Source of the DNA: DATGKG01 sp963783145 | GTDB taxonomy: Bacteria > Desulfobacterota > Binatia > Binatales > Binataceae | DNA: 64,000 bases | Direction of reading: 5' to 3' | NCBI GenBank assembly: GCA_963783145.1 | Contig: CAWAMM010000002.1 | Coordinates: 682,001 to 746,000 of the forward strand | Shown: positions 1-9,360 of the stretch, in pieces | Numbering within the stretch: position 1 is the first letter of the stretch | Layout of the letters: each line of letters opens with the position of its first letter | Program-made: the position numbers and the translations under genes | Notes under the pieces: model-generated | What the model was told of the DNA's origin: nothing | Database searches by the model: none | Seen by the model: only the letters and a program-made list of their open reading frames with translations

Positions 1-582
1 CAGATCGCCGCGCGCAAGCCGCGCATCGTGCTGCCCGGCCATGGTCCCGCCTATCAGGGCGAGGATGTTTGCCATGAGCTGCTGACCGAGACAGCGCGCG
101 CGCTGCGCTTCATTCACGACGAGGTGGTAGCGCGCCTCAATCACGGCGAATGGCCCGTCGACCTCATCGAGGCTGAGATCAAGCTGCCGGATCACCTCGC
201 ATTGAAGCCGTTTCTGCGCCCAGTCTACGGATGCGTACCGTTCGTCGTCCGCGACGTCATTCGGCGCTATGCGGGATGGTGGTCGGGACAGCCATCGCAG
301 ATGTTTCCGGCCAGACGCAGCGAGGTTGCGGCGGAAGTTCTCGGACTATGCGGACGCGATCAGATTCTCGCACGCGCGCGAACCCTGAAGGATAGCGGCG
401 AGTTGAAGCCGGCGCTGGCGCTCGCCGAGATGGCGTTGGATGCGAACGCCTCCGATGCGGCTGCGATCGCGCTGAATGCCGAAATCCTCGAGACGATGGC
501 TGCGGCTGAGCGCTCCTTCATCGCACGCAATTTCTTCGTCGCGGCGGCGCGCGAGCTGCGCGCAAGGCTCAAAGCATCGTGA
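1..582 (+). CDS. MBL-fold alkylsulfatase-type hydrolase, C-terminal part (5' end cut by window)
   Basis: The reading frame is open from the first base, so the N-terminal metal-binding part lies outside the window. What remains begins with the last metallo-beta-lactamase motif (LPGHGPAY), then an alpha-helical domain with YAGWWSGQP, which matches the alkyl-sulfatase dimerisation domain of SdsA1/BDS1-type enzymes, then a helical tail (A..MALDANASDAAAIALNAE). Known relatives hydrolyse alkyl sulfates or related esters at a binuclear zinc centre. The substrate cannot be read from this fragment. The next gene starts 24 bases downstream on the same strand. Confidence 0.75.
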   Translation, partial: QIAARKPRIVLPGHGPAYQGEDVCHELLTETARALRFIHDEVVARLNHGEWPVDLIEAEIKLPDHLALKPFLRPVYGCVPFVVRDVIRRYAGWWSGQPSQMFPARRSEVAAEVLGLCGRDQILARARTLKDSGELKPALALAEMALDANASDAAAIALNAEILETMAAAERSFIARNFFVAAARELRARLKAS

Positions 583-606
583 GGAAAGCCGCGGAGGCGG
601 CCACTT

Positions 607-951
607 ATGACGAGCATCGGCAAGGCGAAACAGTTGACCATCTACCTGGGCGAAACCGATCAGCTGAATCATCGCGCGCTCTTCATGGCGATCATCGAAT
701 GGCTGCGCGCACAAAAGATTGCCGGCGCCACGGCGACCCGCGGCATCGCAGGATACGGCGCGACCAGCCATCTGCATACCGCCAACATTCTTCGGCTTTC
801 GATGGACATGCCGATTACGGTTACCGTCATCGACACTCCGGAAACCATCGATGCGATAATCGCGCCGCTGGCTGCGATGGCGCCCAATGCGATGTTCACG
901 GTGCATGAGGTCGAAGTGGTGCGCCCGGGCGTCGGCGTCACGCGAAAATAA
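607..951 (+). CDS. DUF190 family protein, CrcB-associated
   Basis: A 114-residue protein starting MTSIGKAKQLTIYLGE, with the DUF190 pattern: an early beta strand, a helix with H.ALFMAIIEWLR, a G..ATRGIAGYG loop and a terminal strand ending VEVVRP. The family has a PII-like ferredoxin fold and is very often encoded beside fluoride channels, as here: crcB starts 30 bases downstream. A role in fluoride tolerance is inferred from this neighbourhood; no biochemical role can be read from the sequence. Confidence 0.85.
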   Translation: MTSIGKAKQLTIYLGETDQLNHRALFMAIIEWLRAQKIAGATATRGIAGYGATSHLHTANILRLSMDMPITVTVIDTPETIDAIIAPLAAMAPNAMFTVHEVEVVRPGVGVTRK

Positions 952-981
952 GGCGAAAAGATATCGGGGGGGGGACTTGCA

Positions 982-1353
982 ATGGCGATTTGGTGGGTTG
1001 GCTTGGGCGGTTTCCTCGGCGCGAACGCGCGCTATCTTTTGGGCGGCTTTATTTCACAACGATGGGGCACGGTGTTCCCGCTGGGAACCTTCGTCATCAA
1101 TGTAACCGGCAGCTTCATTTTGGGGTTTTTCCTCGCCTACGCGCAGGATCGGCCCTGGTTGGAACCGAGTGCGCGGCTGACCTTCGCGGTCGGCTTTGTT
1201 GGCGCCTATACAACATTCTCAACTTTCGAGTACGAAACCATGCGCCTCATCCAGCAGCGTGAAATCATGCTCGCGATGTGGAATATCTTCGGAAGTCTGC
1301 TCACCGGAATGGTGGGGGTCTTCGGTGGATACGCGTTGGGCAGCTGGCTTTAA
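982..1353 (+). CDS. crcB: Fluoride ion channel CrcB/Fluc
   Basis: A 123-residue protein with four hydrophobic segments. It has the family hallmarks: GGFLGANARY near residue 10, GTFVINVTGSF in TM2, and the pore motif GAYTTFSTFEYET in TM3. Family members form dual-topology dimers that let fluoride leave the cytoplasm. A run of nine G residues at 966-974 precedes the ATG and is the only Shine-Dalgarno-like sequence, so it probably serves as the ribosome-binding site. No fluoride riboswitch was recognised upstream of DUF190 or crcB. Confidence 0.95.
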   Translation: MAIWWVGLGGFLGANARYLLGGFISQRWGTVFPLGTFVINVTGSFILGFFLAYAQDRPWLEPSARLTFAVGFVGAYTTFSTFEYETMRLIQQREIMLAMWNIFGSLLTGMVGVFGGYALGSWL

Positions 1354-1362
1354 GATTTCCCG

Positions 1363-2082
1363 CTAGACCAGGGTACGTCCACCGTCCACGGTCAGCGTGA
1401 TGCCCGTCGTGAAACCATTTTTCATTAGGAAGAGGATTGCCTCCGCAATGTCCGCGCCCGTCCCGACGCGCCGCACCGGCAGACGCTTCGCCTCACTTTC
1501 CATGATTGCGCCGGCAGCCGCTCCCAACACATCCGCGATTAATGGCGTATCGATCAGGCCCGGCGCGACCGCATTGACGCGAACGGGAGCGAGATCGACT
1601 GCCAGCGATCGCGCGAGTGCTTCAACCGCCCCGCATGAAGCCGCGCCGACGCCGCCGGAGCCTGGAATCGGACGCCACGCCGAGGTCCCGGAGCAAAAGG
1701 TGATCGAGCCGTCGCGCGGCATTTTCGGGGCGCCATATTTCGCAGCGTAGATAGACCCCCAAAACCGGGTGTCCATTCCTGGGCGAAGCTTTTCAGTATC
1801 GGGCGCCAGTCCGCCACCGAGAGTTACCGTCGCCGCGCTGACGAAGATATGATCGACCTTCGGCAGTCCTTCAAACATCGCGCGCATCCCGGCTTCATCG
1901 GCAACATCGAGCGCGATGGCTCGAACTTCGCCGCCCATTTCAGCCCGCGCCGCATCGAGTCGTTGCCGCGAGCGGCCAGTGATGACGATCTCCGCGCCTT
2001 CGGCCTTCGCAGCTTTGGCAGTCGCCAGACCGATGCCGGAGCTTCCACCCAAAATGACGACGGTCTTGTTCGCTAGCGTCAT
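1363..2082 (-). CDS. Short-chain dehydrogenase/reductase (SDR)
   Basis: A 239-residue classical SDR. The Rossmann cofactor motif is GGSSGIGLATAKA at residues 12-24, and the C-terminal end has the usual TTGITLTVDGG motif. The Y.AAK-type position has YAAKYG and a Ser lies upstream, although the usual YxxxK is poorly placed, so catalytic competence deserves a check. The start is supported by GGGAGG seven bases before ATG. It is the last gene of a minus-strand run after glycine oxidase and a receiver-like gene. The substrate is unknown. Confidence 0.85.
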   Translation of the reverse strand: MTLANKTVVILGGSSGIGLATAKAAKAEGAEIVITGRSRQRLDAARAEMGGEVRAIALDVADEAGMRAMFEGLPKVDHIFVSAATVTLGGGLAPDTEKLRPGMDTRFWGSIYAAKYGAPKMPRDGSITFCSGTSAWRPIPGSGGVGAASCGAVEALARSLAVDLAPVRVNAVAPGLIDTPLIADVLGAAAGAIMESEAKRLPVRRVGTGADIAEAILFLMKNGFTTGITLTVDGGRTLV

Positions 2083-2121
2083 AAGATCCTCCCGTGAAAT
2101 GGAATTGAGGATAGCGCGCAG

Positions 2122-2472
2122 CTACGGCTTCAGAAATTCGGCGAGGCGGGCGGTGAATTCGCTACGCGACAAGGTCTGATCGAAGCCGGCCTCGCGCGCC
2201 GCCCGAAGCGGCTTCAGATCGATGTGAGAGGCGAACCCAATGAGCTTCGCGTCGGGTGCGGCCGCTCGGATCTGCCCGGCAGTATCGGCGGGAGGGAACG
2301 CCGCATCCGAGAGATCCGCGAATACCACCGAGGGCTTCCTGTCCACCGCGCGAATCGCCGCGCCAGCGAGATCCGAGGCGTACACAATTTCCGCGTCGAG
2401 CGACGCCGCGACCGCATCCAGCTTGGAGCGGAAGAACAAATCGCGGATCAGACCGAGTGCTACAATCGCCAT
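2122..2472 (-). CDS. Receiver-like (CheY-fold) single-domain protein
   Basis: A 116-residue protein with alternating beta/alpha segments resembling a response-regulator receiver domain: VVFADLSDAAFP sits where the phospho-acceptor Asp would be, and IGFASHID resembles the next strand and Thr/Ser region. The acidic pair usually found after strand 1 is absent (MAIVALGLIRD), so this looks like a degenerate receiver. A GAGGATC ribosome site precedes ATG. It lies between the glycine oxidase and SDR genes on the same strand, 15 bases downstream of the oxidase stop. Function unknown. Confidence 0.6.
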   Translation of the reverse strand: MAIVALGLIRDLFFRSKLDAVAASLDAEIVYASDLAGAAIRAVDRKPSVVFADLSDAAFPPADTAGQIRAAAPDAKLIGFASHIDLKPLRAAREAGFDQTLSRSEFTARLAEFLKP

Positions 2473-2487
2473 GCTTCGATCCTCAAC

Positions 2488-3642
2488 TCATGCCATCGAT
2501 TTGATTTTGATCGGCGCCTTGACCACGCCATTTTGAAAACGCGCCGGAGCGAACGGGACGAGATCGATCTTTGGCGCTCTGCCCTTCACCAGGTCCGCGA
2601 TCACTTCGCCGGTGAGCGACGATAACAGGATACCGCTGCGGAAGTGGCCGCATGCATAGAAGACGTTCGGCGCCGAAGGCGACGCGCCAATCACTGGGAG
2701 CAAATCGTCCGCGGCGGGGCGTAAACCCGCCCACGCCTCGCGAAATGGCAGCTCGGAGAGACTCGGCACCAGTTCAGTCGCCGCGCGCAAGATATGCGTC
2801 ATGCCACCGAGAGTGAGCGTTTTGTTGAAACCCGCTTCCTCGAAGATGGAGCCCGCGAGCAGGCGGCCATCGCGGCGCGGAACCAGGATGCCACGGGTCG
2901 AGAACAGCGACGGCTCGATTGTGCCGGAACGCGCCTCGAAGCAAAGGATTTGTCCACGGACTGGGAAGAAGCGGATTCGGTCGGCCTCCAACCCGCGTAC
3001 CTCGCTCGCCCACGGCCCGGCGGCATTGATGACGACGTCGCCAGCGAGGGCTTGGCCATCATGAGTCACGAGACCGGTCGCGCGCCCATTTTTCATCGCA
3101 ATTGAATCGATGCGCACCCCCTCCCGAAACTCGGCGCCCGCTTTCGATGCCGCGCCGACGTAGGCCTGCGTGAGTTTGCGATTGTCCGTGCGCCAGTTGG
3201 TCGGCAGATGCAGCGCGTAGATGGCCTTCGGCGACAGCGCGGGTGCAATCTTGCGCGCCTGCTCGGTGGTGAGCTCCTCGACCTCGGCGCCGGCATCGCG
3301 CTGCCATCGCGCCCGTGATGCCAGTTCCTCGCGCTCATGCGCTGAAAACGCGACGTACAGCATTCCGTGATGATCGTATTCGGGATCGATCCCGCTCTCT
3401 TTCGTAAGCCGCTCCACTGATCGATCGAACGATTCCTTACCCGCAAGGCACAGTTCGAAGAACGGTCCGGGCTCCTCGGCTTCGCCCTGCGGCCCGATAA
3501 GTCCCGCCGCGGCCCACGAGGCCTCTTGCCCTAGTCTTCCGCGCTCGAGCACGATGACTGCGACGCCTTCGGAGGCGAGCCGCCACGCGCACGACGCGCC
3601 GATTATTCCTCCACCGATGATGAGGGCCTTCATTGCAATCAC
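2488..3642 (-). CDS. thiO: Glycine oxidase-type FAD-dependent oxidoreductase (ThiO-like)
   Basis: About 384 residues, usual length for the DAO family. The N-terminal FAD motif is LIIGGGIIGASCAWRLA, followed by ERGRLGQEASWAAAGLI, typical of ThiO. A C-terminal AWAGLRPAADDLLPVIG and YACGHFRSGIL complete the FAD domain. Family enzymes oxidise glycine or other amines to imines with hydrogen peroxide release; ThiO supplies dehydroglycine for the thiazole of thiamine. No other thi genes are nearby, so general amine oxidation is an alternative. Starts at GTG 3642 or ATG 3633 are both possible; ATG gives MKALIIGGG, closer to the family. Confidence 0.8.
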   Translation of the reverse strand: MIAMKALIIGGGIIGASCAWRLASEGVAVIVLERGRLGQEASWAAAGLIGPQGEAEEPGPFFELCLAGKESFDRSVERLTKESGIDPEYDHHGMLYVAFSAHEREELASRARWQRDAGAEVEELTTEQARKIAPALSPKAIYALHLPTNWRTDNRKLTQAYVGAASKAGAEFREGVRIDSIAMKNGRATGLVTHDGQALAGDVVINAAGPWASEVRGLEADRIRFFPVRGQILCFEARSGTIEPSLFSTRGILVPRRDGRLLAGSIFEEAGFNKTLTLGGMTHILRAATELVPSLSELPFREAWAGLRPAADDLLPVIGASPSAPNVFYACGHFRSGILLSSLTGEVIADLVKGRAPKIDLVPFAPARFQNGVVKAPIKIKSMA

Positions 3643-3667
3643 TCAAACTTACATGACCCGCGCCGAG

Positions 3668-3715
3668 TCACGCCACGGCGTGATTCGCTTTCCAGTTGAT
3701 CCAGCGATGGCGTGA
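3668..3715. promoter_or_regulatory. Candidate operator in the thiO / PLP-enzyme divergent spacer
   Basis: An inverted repeat TCACGCC-AC-GGCGTGA (3668-3683) lies between two divergent genes, and a further half-site GGCGTGA occurs at 3709-3715. Placement between divergent starts suits a regulator-binding site. No regulator is encoded beside it, so this is inference from symmetry and position only. Confidence 0.3.
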
Positions 3716-3759
3716 CCGCGCGCGAGGTTTCCTAGTACAGTGACGAGCGGAGACCCGCA

Positions 3760-4917
3760 ATGGCGCGATTGATCAAAGGCATCGAAAGCAAGCTGATTCA
3801 CGGCGGCGAACCGGAACCCCGCATCGAGGGAGCCGTGACAATGCCGATTTTCCAATCCTCGACTTTCGAGTCCGCCGGCGCCAAGAGCTATCACGATCTC
3901 AGATACATCCGGCTCAACAACACGCCCAATCACGTCGTGCTGCATCGCAAGCTCGCGGCGCTCGAGAATGCCGAGGCCGCGCTGGTCACGGGCAGTGGAA
4001 TGGCGGCGATCTCCTCGACGCTGATGACCGTGCTCGGTGCCGGCGGGCATCTGTTAGCGCAAAATTGCCTGTACGGCGGCACCTATGATCTGCTGACCCA
4101 GGATTTTCCCGAGCTCGGATACGAAGTCGATTTGATGGATGCGGACGAGCCGGCCTCGTGGCGCGAGCTGATTCGCTCCGACACCCGAGCTCTGTACGTC
4201 GAGTCGATTTCAAATCCGTTGCTGGAAGTTCCGGATCTTGAGGCGGTGGTGGATTTCGCACGACGCAATGGGCTCGTATCGATAGTTGACAATACCTTCG
4301 CGAGTCCAATCAATTTCCGGCCCGCCGAGCTCGGCTTCGATTTGTCGATTCACAGCGCGACCAAGTACCTCAACGGGCACACCGATATCGTGGCCGGTGC
4401 GGTGATCGGCAAGCGCGAATTGGTGGAGCGCATCACGCGCAAGCTGAATCACCTCGGCGGGGCCCTCGACCCGCACGCATGCTTCCTGCTCAGTCGCGGA
4501 ATGAAGACCCTCGCGGTGCGGGTCCGCTACCAAAACGAGAGTGCGCTCAAGATCGCGCGCTTTCTCGAGGAGCATCCACGGGTCGCGAAGGTCAACTACC
4601 CCGGACTCGAGGGACATACCAATCATCTCCGGGCGTGCGAGTTGTTCGACGGCTTCGGCGGCGTACTGAGCTTCGAATTGGCCGGCGGGGTCGAGGCAGC
4701 TGAGAGTTTTATCGCGAATGCGACGATCCCGATTTCGGCGCCGAGTCTGGGCGGCGTCGAAACGCTCATGACGCGGCCGGCAACCACCTCCCACGCTGGG
4801 ATGTCAGCCGCGGACCGGGCGGCGGCAGGAATCGCCGATGGGCTGGTGCGATTGTCGATTGGCCTCGAAACGACCGACGACTTGATCGAGGATTTTGAGC
4901 GCGGCCTTCGAGCTTGA
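3760..4917 (+). CDS. Cys/Met-metabolism PLP-dependent enzyme (cystathionine gamma-synthase/lyase family)
   Basis: 385 residues, full length for the trans-sulfuration family. Lys202 in SIHSATKYLNGHTD is the expected Schiff-base lysine; VTGSGMAAISS (around residue 78) is the cofactor phosphate-binding region, and VRLSIGLE near the C-terminus is the substrate-carboxylate motif. The family includes cystathionine gamma-synthase, beta/gamma-lyases and O-acylhomoserine sulfhydrylases; these cannot be separated by eye. The gene stands alone, divergent from thiO. Confidence 0.88.
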   Translation: MARLIKGIESKLIHGGEPEPRIEGAVTMPIFQSSTFESAGAKSYHDLRYIRLNNTPNHVVLHRKLAALENAEAALVTGSGMAAISSTLMTVLGAGGHLLAQNCLYGGTYDLLTQDFPELGYEVDLMDADEPASWRELIRSDTRALYVESISNPLLEVPDLEAVVDFARRNGLVSIVDNTFASPINFRPAELGFDLSIHSATKYLNGHTDIVAGAVIGKRELVERITRKLNHLGGALDPHACFLLSRGMKTLAVRVRYQNESALKIARFLEEHPRVAKVNYPGLEGHTNHLRACELFDGFGGVLSFELAGGVEAAESFIANATIPISAPSLGGVETLMTRPATTSHAGMSAADRAAAGIADGLVRLSIGLETTDDLIEDFERGLRA

Positions 4918-5125
4918 AGATCCACCTTCCTGGTCCCCTGAACCAACGAACCTGGAAGAACTCGCGCGATTGTGCGGAGCCATCACATCAATGCAATCGC
5001 AGGGCTAATCATAGATGGTGTAAGGTTCTTATTGCTCCTATCTGGTTGCACCAGGGTGACATTCAAGCGGCATCTCGATTGCTCTGTTCTGGACACACGA
5101 TCGGGCAGCCGCCGCGGGGGAAAAT

Positions 5126-8100
5126 TTGGCCGCAGCACCGAAATTAGCCGAAGAAGCGTCTATTGAATCTCCGGGCGGGATACCCGTCGCTGGAGTGGCC
5201 GGCTTGTCACCGGAGAGACACCCCGATGGGAGCCAAATCCTCGGGAGCCCCAAAGCAGACCCGCGGGTGAGGGTGCTGCTGCGCGGCGGCGCCGTCCTAA
5301 TCGTCGTCTTTCAACTCGCCTATCTGGCTGACGATTTCGCGCCGTCATCGGCCACCTTCGCCGCGACGCGCGACCTTCATTTGCTCAATGTACTAATCGG
5401 GCTGCTCGCTTTCGCCGCGACCTTCACGCCTCTGATGCGACGCTTTTGGCGCAAGGTATGTGTCGCGACCTGCGTCGGATTGATCGTATCGACGACCCTG
5501 ATTGGGATCGCATCCGGCGCTTTCGAACCGCTATTCATCTCGATTATCGCGCTGGTAATTGGGGTCGGAACTTTGGCGCCGTGGGAAGGAGTATGGCAGG
5601 CATCCGTTGGATGGGTCGGGATCATCTGCTTCTACGTTCTCGAAGCCCGTCTTTCCGAACACGATCCGAACGCCTTCATGCATTGGATCGGGCTCCTAAT
5701 GGTGGTCCTGGTGGCGCAGGCCAATAGCTGGCTGCAGCGGGGCTATCGGCGGCAAATCGGGGAGAAAATCGCCGCGCTCCAGGCGCAACACCGGGAACTC
5801 CGCAATCAGATGACGATTAGCGACAGCCTTGCAGCCGAGCGCGAATCAGCCCTGGGTCGGTTGGCAGAGCGCGAGGCTACCCTGCGCCAGATCTTCGACG
5901 CCAGTCTCGACTGGATCAACGTAGTCGATCCGGCCGCGGATAAGTTTGTGACCGTCAACCAGGCGTGCGCCGATGCGTTCGGGGTTACCAAAGAGGAGAT
6001 CCTCGCAATTCCTCCCTCGCAGACGGGCACTTGGGACGACCCCGCCACATTGGAGCAGCTCAGGGATCGGCTTGCGACCACAGGCTCAATTCGGAATTTG
6101 GAGAGCTCCCATACCGGCCCCGCCGGCCGCCGTCGCGATATACTGATCTCGTCCACGCTAATCGCGCTGAATTCCAAACCGCACCTGCTTTCATTCGTGC
6201 GCGACATCACCGAGATCAAAGATACCGAGCGCCGGCTGCGCGAGGGCGAGGCGACCCTGCGCAAGATTCTCGAATCCATTCCCGACGCGGTATGCATTCA
6301 CGACCAGCGGGGCCGCTACGTTCACGTTAACCGGGAATTCGAGCGCCTGACGGGCTATGGCCGCGACCAATGTATCGGCAAGACCTTCTGGGAGTTGGGC
6401 ATCTGGCCCGACCGGCAGCATGCGGACGACTTTGCGGCCACAGTGGTGAACATCGGCGAAGCGCGAAATATGCAGACCGAGTTTCGCACCGCCGATGGCC
6501 GGATGGTTCCCAGCCTCATTTCCGGGGTGATGATCGATCTGGACGGGCAGCGCTGCTGCATGACGATCACCCGCGACATCTCCGATTTGAGATCCGCCGA
6601 GCTCAAACTGCAGGAGAGCGAAATCAGCCTGCGCAGGGTCTTTGAATCGGCCCTGGATTCGATGGCGATCGTCGATATCGCTAACGGCACCTTGATCGAC
6701 GTCAACCAGGAGTTCTGCCGTTTCCACGGATTCCGTAAAGAGGAAGTGCTGGGGCGTTCCGACCTCGAAAGTGGGGCGTGGGCAGACCTCGGGGAGCGCC
6801 GGGAATTCTTGCGCCGGCTGCGCGAAGGCGCGGTTCGCAACATGGCGGTGACGCTGCAAACCCGCAACGGGCGCAAAATTCCCTGTCTTATCTCGGCGGT
6901 AGTAATCGAACTGGCTGGGCGGAAGTGCGCGATTGCATCCACTCGCGACATTTCCGATCGCCTCAGGGCCGAAGGCGCACTGCGTGAAAGCCGGGCCGCG
7001 TTGCGCAAGTTGATCGACTCGGTCGCCGATCCGCTGACGGTAACCGACATGAGCGGCATCTATCTCGATGTCAACGACGCCTTCGTGCGGACCAGTGGCT
7101 ACTCGCGCGAGGAAGTCATCGGCAAGCGAATTTGGGAGGTCCCGCTCACCGACTGGAGCAAAGCCGATCTCAAAGGGATAGTCGAGCTGCTCAAGGAGGG
7201 CGAGGTCCGCAATTCTGAATCGGTGATGCGAACCAAAAGCGGAAAGGAAATACCCGTCCTTACCTCGGTCGTGATGATGGAGCTCAACGGCCGGCAATGC
7301 GGTTTGACGGTGGTGCGCGACATCTCAGAGCGCAAGCAACAGGAGCTCAAGCTCAAACAGAGTGAACAGTATTTCCGTACCTTGATCGAATCGTCATCCG
7401 ACGTGGTCCTGGTACTCGACTATTCGGGAAACATCCGATTCGTCGGCGGCGCCGGAACCGCCGAACTCGGCTATACCGGCGAGGAGGTTATCGGGACCAG
7501 CGGATTCCAGTTGGTCCATCCAGACAATCTGGTGGAACAGATGGAACTTACTCGATGGGCTTTTAATAATCCCGAAAAGGTAGCCAGGTCCGAGGCGCGA
7601 ATCCAAGCCTCCGACGGCCGCTGGGTCGAATGCGAATTCATGGGGCGCGCGACCACCGATCCGAGCGGCGATCCGATCCTGATCACTACCATGCGCAACA
7701 TCACCGAACGCAAACGCGCCGAACAGGAGCTGGCCAAAGCACGCGATCAGGCGCTCGCTGCTTCGAAGGCCAAATCGGAATTCCTTTCCAGCATGTCGCA
7801 CGAGATCCGCACTCCGATGAATGCGATCCTGGGGATGTCCGATCTGCTGGCAGAGACCGAGCTCACGCCGGAACAGCGCCGATGTCTTGATACGGTCATC
7901 GGCAACGGCACTGCCCTGCTCGAACTAATCAACAGCATCCTCGATCTGGCTAAAGTCGAAAGCGGACGGTTGAGTCTGGAGAAAGTCGAATTCGATGTCA
8001 TTGATCTGATGGAGAAAGTCGCCGACCTGCTAGCGGTCCGCGCGCACGAAAAGGGCCTCGAATTGGCGCTGCGTTTCGCGCCCGGCCTGCCTCGCGTTCT

Positions 8101-9358
8101 CATCGGAGATCCGCTGCGCATCCGCCAGGTCCTCGTCAACCTGATCGGCAACGCGATCAAATTTACTGAAGCCGGACAGGTGCTGATCGAGGTCGAACCC
8201 AATCCCGCCGTGCAGGCACCCGGCGGTCTCATGTTCTCGGTGCGCGATAGCGGTATCGGTATCGCGGCGGATCAGCTCGCCACCATCTTCTCTCCCTTCA
8301 CCCAGGCTGATTCATCAACTACCCGCCGCTACGGCGGCAGCGGACTCGGCCTCGCGATCGTTCAGCGCCTGGTGACCTTGATGGGCGGTCAGGTGCGCGC
8401 GGAAAGCACTCCGCGCCAGGGCAGCGTCTTTTCGTTCACCGTTCAGCTCGAGGTCCCCACGCCCGCCCTGCTTACCACTACTTCGCTCCTTGATCCGACA
8501 CTGCACGGACGACGTGTCCTGGTGGTTGACGATAACGCGACCACCCGCGCCGTCGCGCGCGAGATGCTTGAGGCCAGCGGTGCGCGAGTCTGTGAAGCCG
8601 CCTCGGCGGGTGACGGTCTGCGCGCATTCGAAAACGCCATTGATATGCGAAAACCGTTCGACCTCCTGGTGGTCGATTCCGTGATGCCGGAAATGGATGG
8701 GCTTGAAATGCTTGAGTGTCTCGGCAGGCTCGCCCCAACCAACATTCCGGTGGTTATGCTGGTGAATTCCACCGGGTTTATCAGCAAATCCACTACATTC
8801 GAAGGACTTGGAAATATGAACTACACCGTCAAACCGTTGAAGGAGCGCGATTTTCTCTCCAGCGTACAGGAGTCGCTCGCACCCGACCTGCCGCGAACGA
8901 CGAACCGCCTTGCGCCGTTTCGGCATCATCCCGCCGCGGATGGAACCGATGGAATAATCTCACGCCCGTTGCACATCTTGCTTGCCGATGATTCACCTGA
9001 TAACAGAATGTTAATCCGAGCATACCTGAAAAAGACTCCCTGCTCGCTCGACGAAGTGGACAACGGCAAAATGGCCCTCGATCGATTCATCGCGGGGAAA
9101 TACGACATCGTGCTGATGGACATCCAGATGCCGGTGCTCGATGGCTACACCGCGGTGCGAATGATCCGCGATTGGGAGAAGGACCAACATTGCGGACGCA
9201 CGCCGATTATCGCGCTGACTGCATCGGCGCTGGATGACGCGGTCCGGCGCGCCAAAGACGCCGGCTGCGATCTGCATGTAAGCAAACCGGTTAAAAAGGC
9301 GACTCTGCTCGCGGCGATCGCAAGTTCCATCGAGGCGGCAGAAGCGCAAGTGAGTTAG
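5126..9358 (+). CDS. Hybrid sensor histidine kinase: membrane N-terminus, five PAS, HisKA, HATPase, two receivers
   Basis: About 1410 residues. Residues ~48-205 hold about six hydrophobic segments. Five PAS units begin at about residues 251, 376, 500, 624 and 748, almost exactly 124-125 residues apart. HisKA carries SHEIRTPMNAI with phospho-acceptor His892; the ATPase domain has LVNLIGNAIKF (~1005) and GGSGLGLAIV (~1070). Two receivers follow, with acceptor Asp1184 (VVDSVMPEMDG) and Asp1332 (LMDIQMPVLDG). The start is TTG at 5126, with no in-frame ATG before the first membrane segment, so it is uncertain. The Hpt gene two bases downstream probably takes the phosphate. The ligand is unknown. 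Confidence 0.92.
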   Translation: MAAAPKLAEEASIESPGGIPVAGVAGLSPERHPDGSQILGSPKADPRVRVLLRGGAVLIVVFQLAYLADDFAPSSATFAATRDLHLLNVLIGLLAFAATFTPLMRRFWRKVCVATCVGLIVSTTLIGIASGAFEPLFISIIALVIGVGTLAPWEGVWQASVGWVGIICFYVLEARLSEHDPNAFMHWIGLLMVVLVAQANSWLQRGYRRQIGEKIAALQAQHRELRNQMTISDSLAAERESALGRLAEREATLRQIFDASLDWINVVDPAADKFVTVNQACADAFGVTKEEILAIPPSQTGTWDDPATLEQLRDRLATTGSIRNLESSHTGPAGRRRDILISSTLIALNSKPHLLSFVRDITEIKDTERRLREGEATLRKILESIPDAVCIHDQRGRYVHVNREFERLTGYGRDQCIGKTFWELGIWPDRQHADDFAATVVNIGEARNMQTEFRTADGRMVPSLISGVMIDLDGQRCCMTITRDISDLRSAELKLQESEISLRRVFESALDSMAIVDIANGTLIDVNQEFCRFHGFRKEEVLGRSDLESGAWADLGERREFLRRLREGAVRNMAVTLQTRNGRKIPCLISAVVIELAGRKCAIASTRDISDRLRAEGALRESRAALRKLIDSVADPLTVTDMSGIYLDVNDAFVRTSGYSREEVIGKRIWEVPLTDWSKADLKGIVELLKEGEVRNSESVMRTKSGKEIPVLTSVVMMELNGRQCGLTVVRDISERKQQELKLKQSEQYFRTLIESSSDVVLVLDYSGNIRFVGGAGTAELGYTGEEVIGTSGFQLVHPDNLVEQMELTRWAFNNPEKVARSEARIQASDGRWVECEFMGRATTDPSGDPILITTMRNITERKRAEQELAKARDQALAASKAKSEFLSSMSHEIRTPMNAILGMSDLLAETELTPEQRRCLDTVIGNGTALLELINSILDLAKVESGRLSLEKVEFDVIDLMEKVADLLAVRAHEKGLELALRFAPGLPRVLIGDPLRIRQVLVNLIGNAIKFTEAGQVLIEVEPNPAVQAPGGLMFSVRDSGIGIAADQLATIFSPFTQADSSTTRRYGGSGLGLAIVQRLVTLMGGQVRAESTPRQGSVFSFTVQLEVPTPALLTTTSLLDPTLHGRRVLVVDDNATTRAVAREMLEASGARVCEAASAGDGLRAFENAIDMRKPFDLLVVDSVMPEMDGLEMLECLGRLAPTNIPVVMLVNSTGFISKSTTFEGLGNMNYTVKPLKERDFLSSVQESLAPDLPRTTNRLAPFRHHPAADGTDGIISRPLHILLADDSPDNRMLIRAYLKKTPCSLDEVDNGKMALDRFIAGKYDIVLMDIQMPVLDGYTAVRMIRDWEKDQHCGRTPIIALTASALDDAVRRAKDAGCDLHVSKPVKKATLLAAIASSIEAAEAQVS

Positions 9359-9360
9359 TT

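Noticed and set aside
583..981. Possible fluoride riboswitch ahead of DUF190/crcB
   Set aside because: No crcB-motif core could be aligned in the two short spacers (24 and 30 bases), which are too short.
6191..7297. Long minus-strand frame across the PAS region of the hybrid kinase
   Set aside because: Periodic shadow of the tandem PAS units; no start signal.
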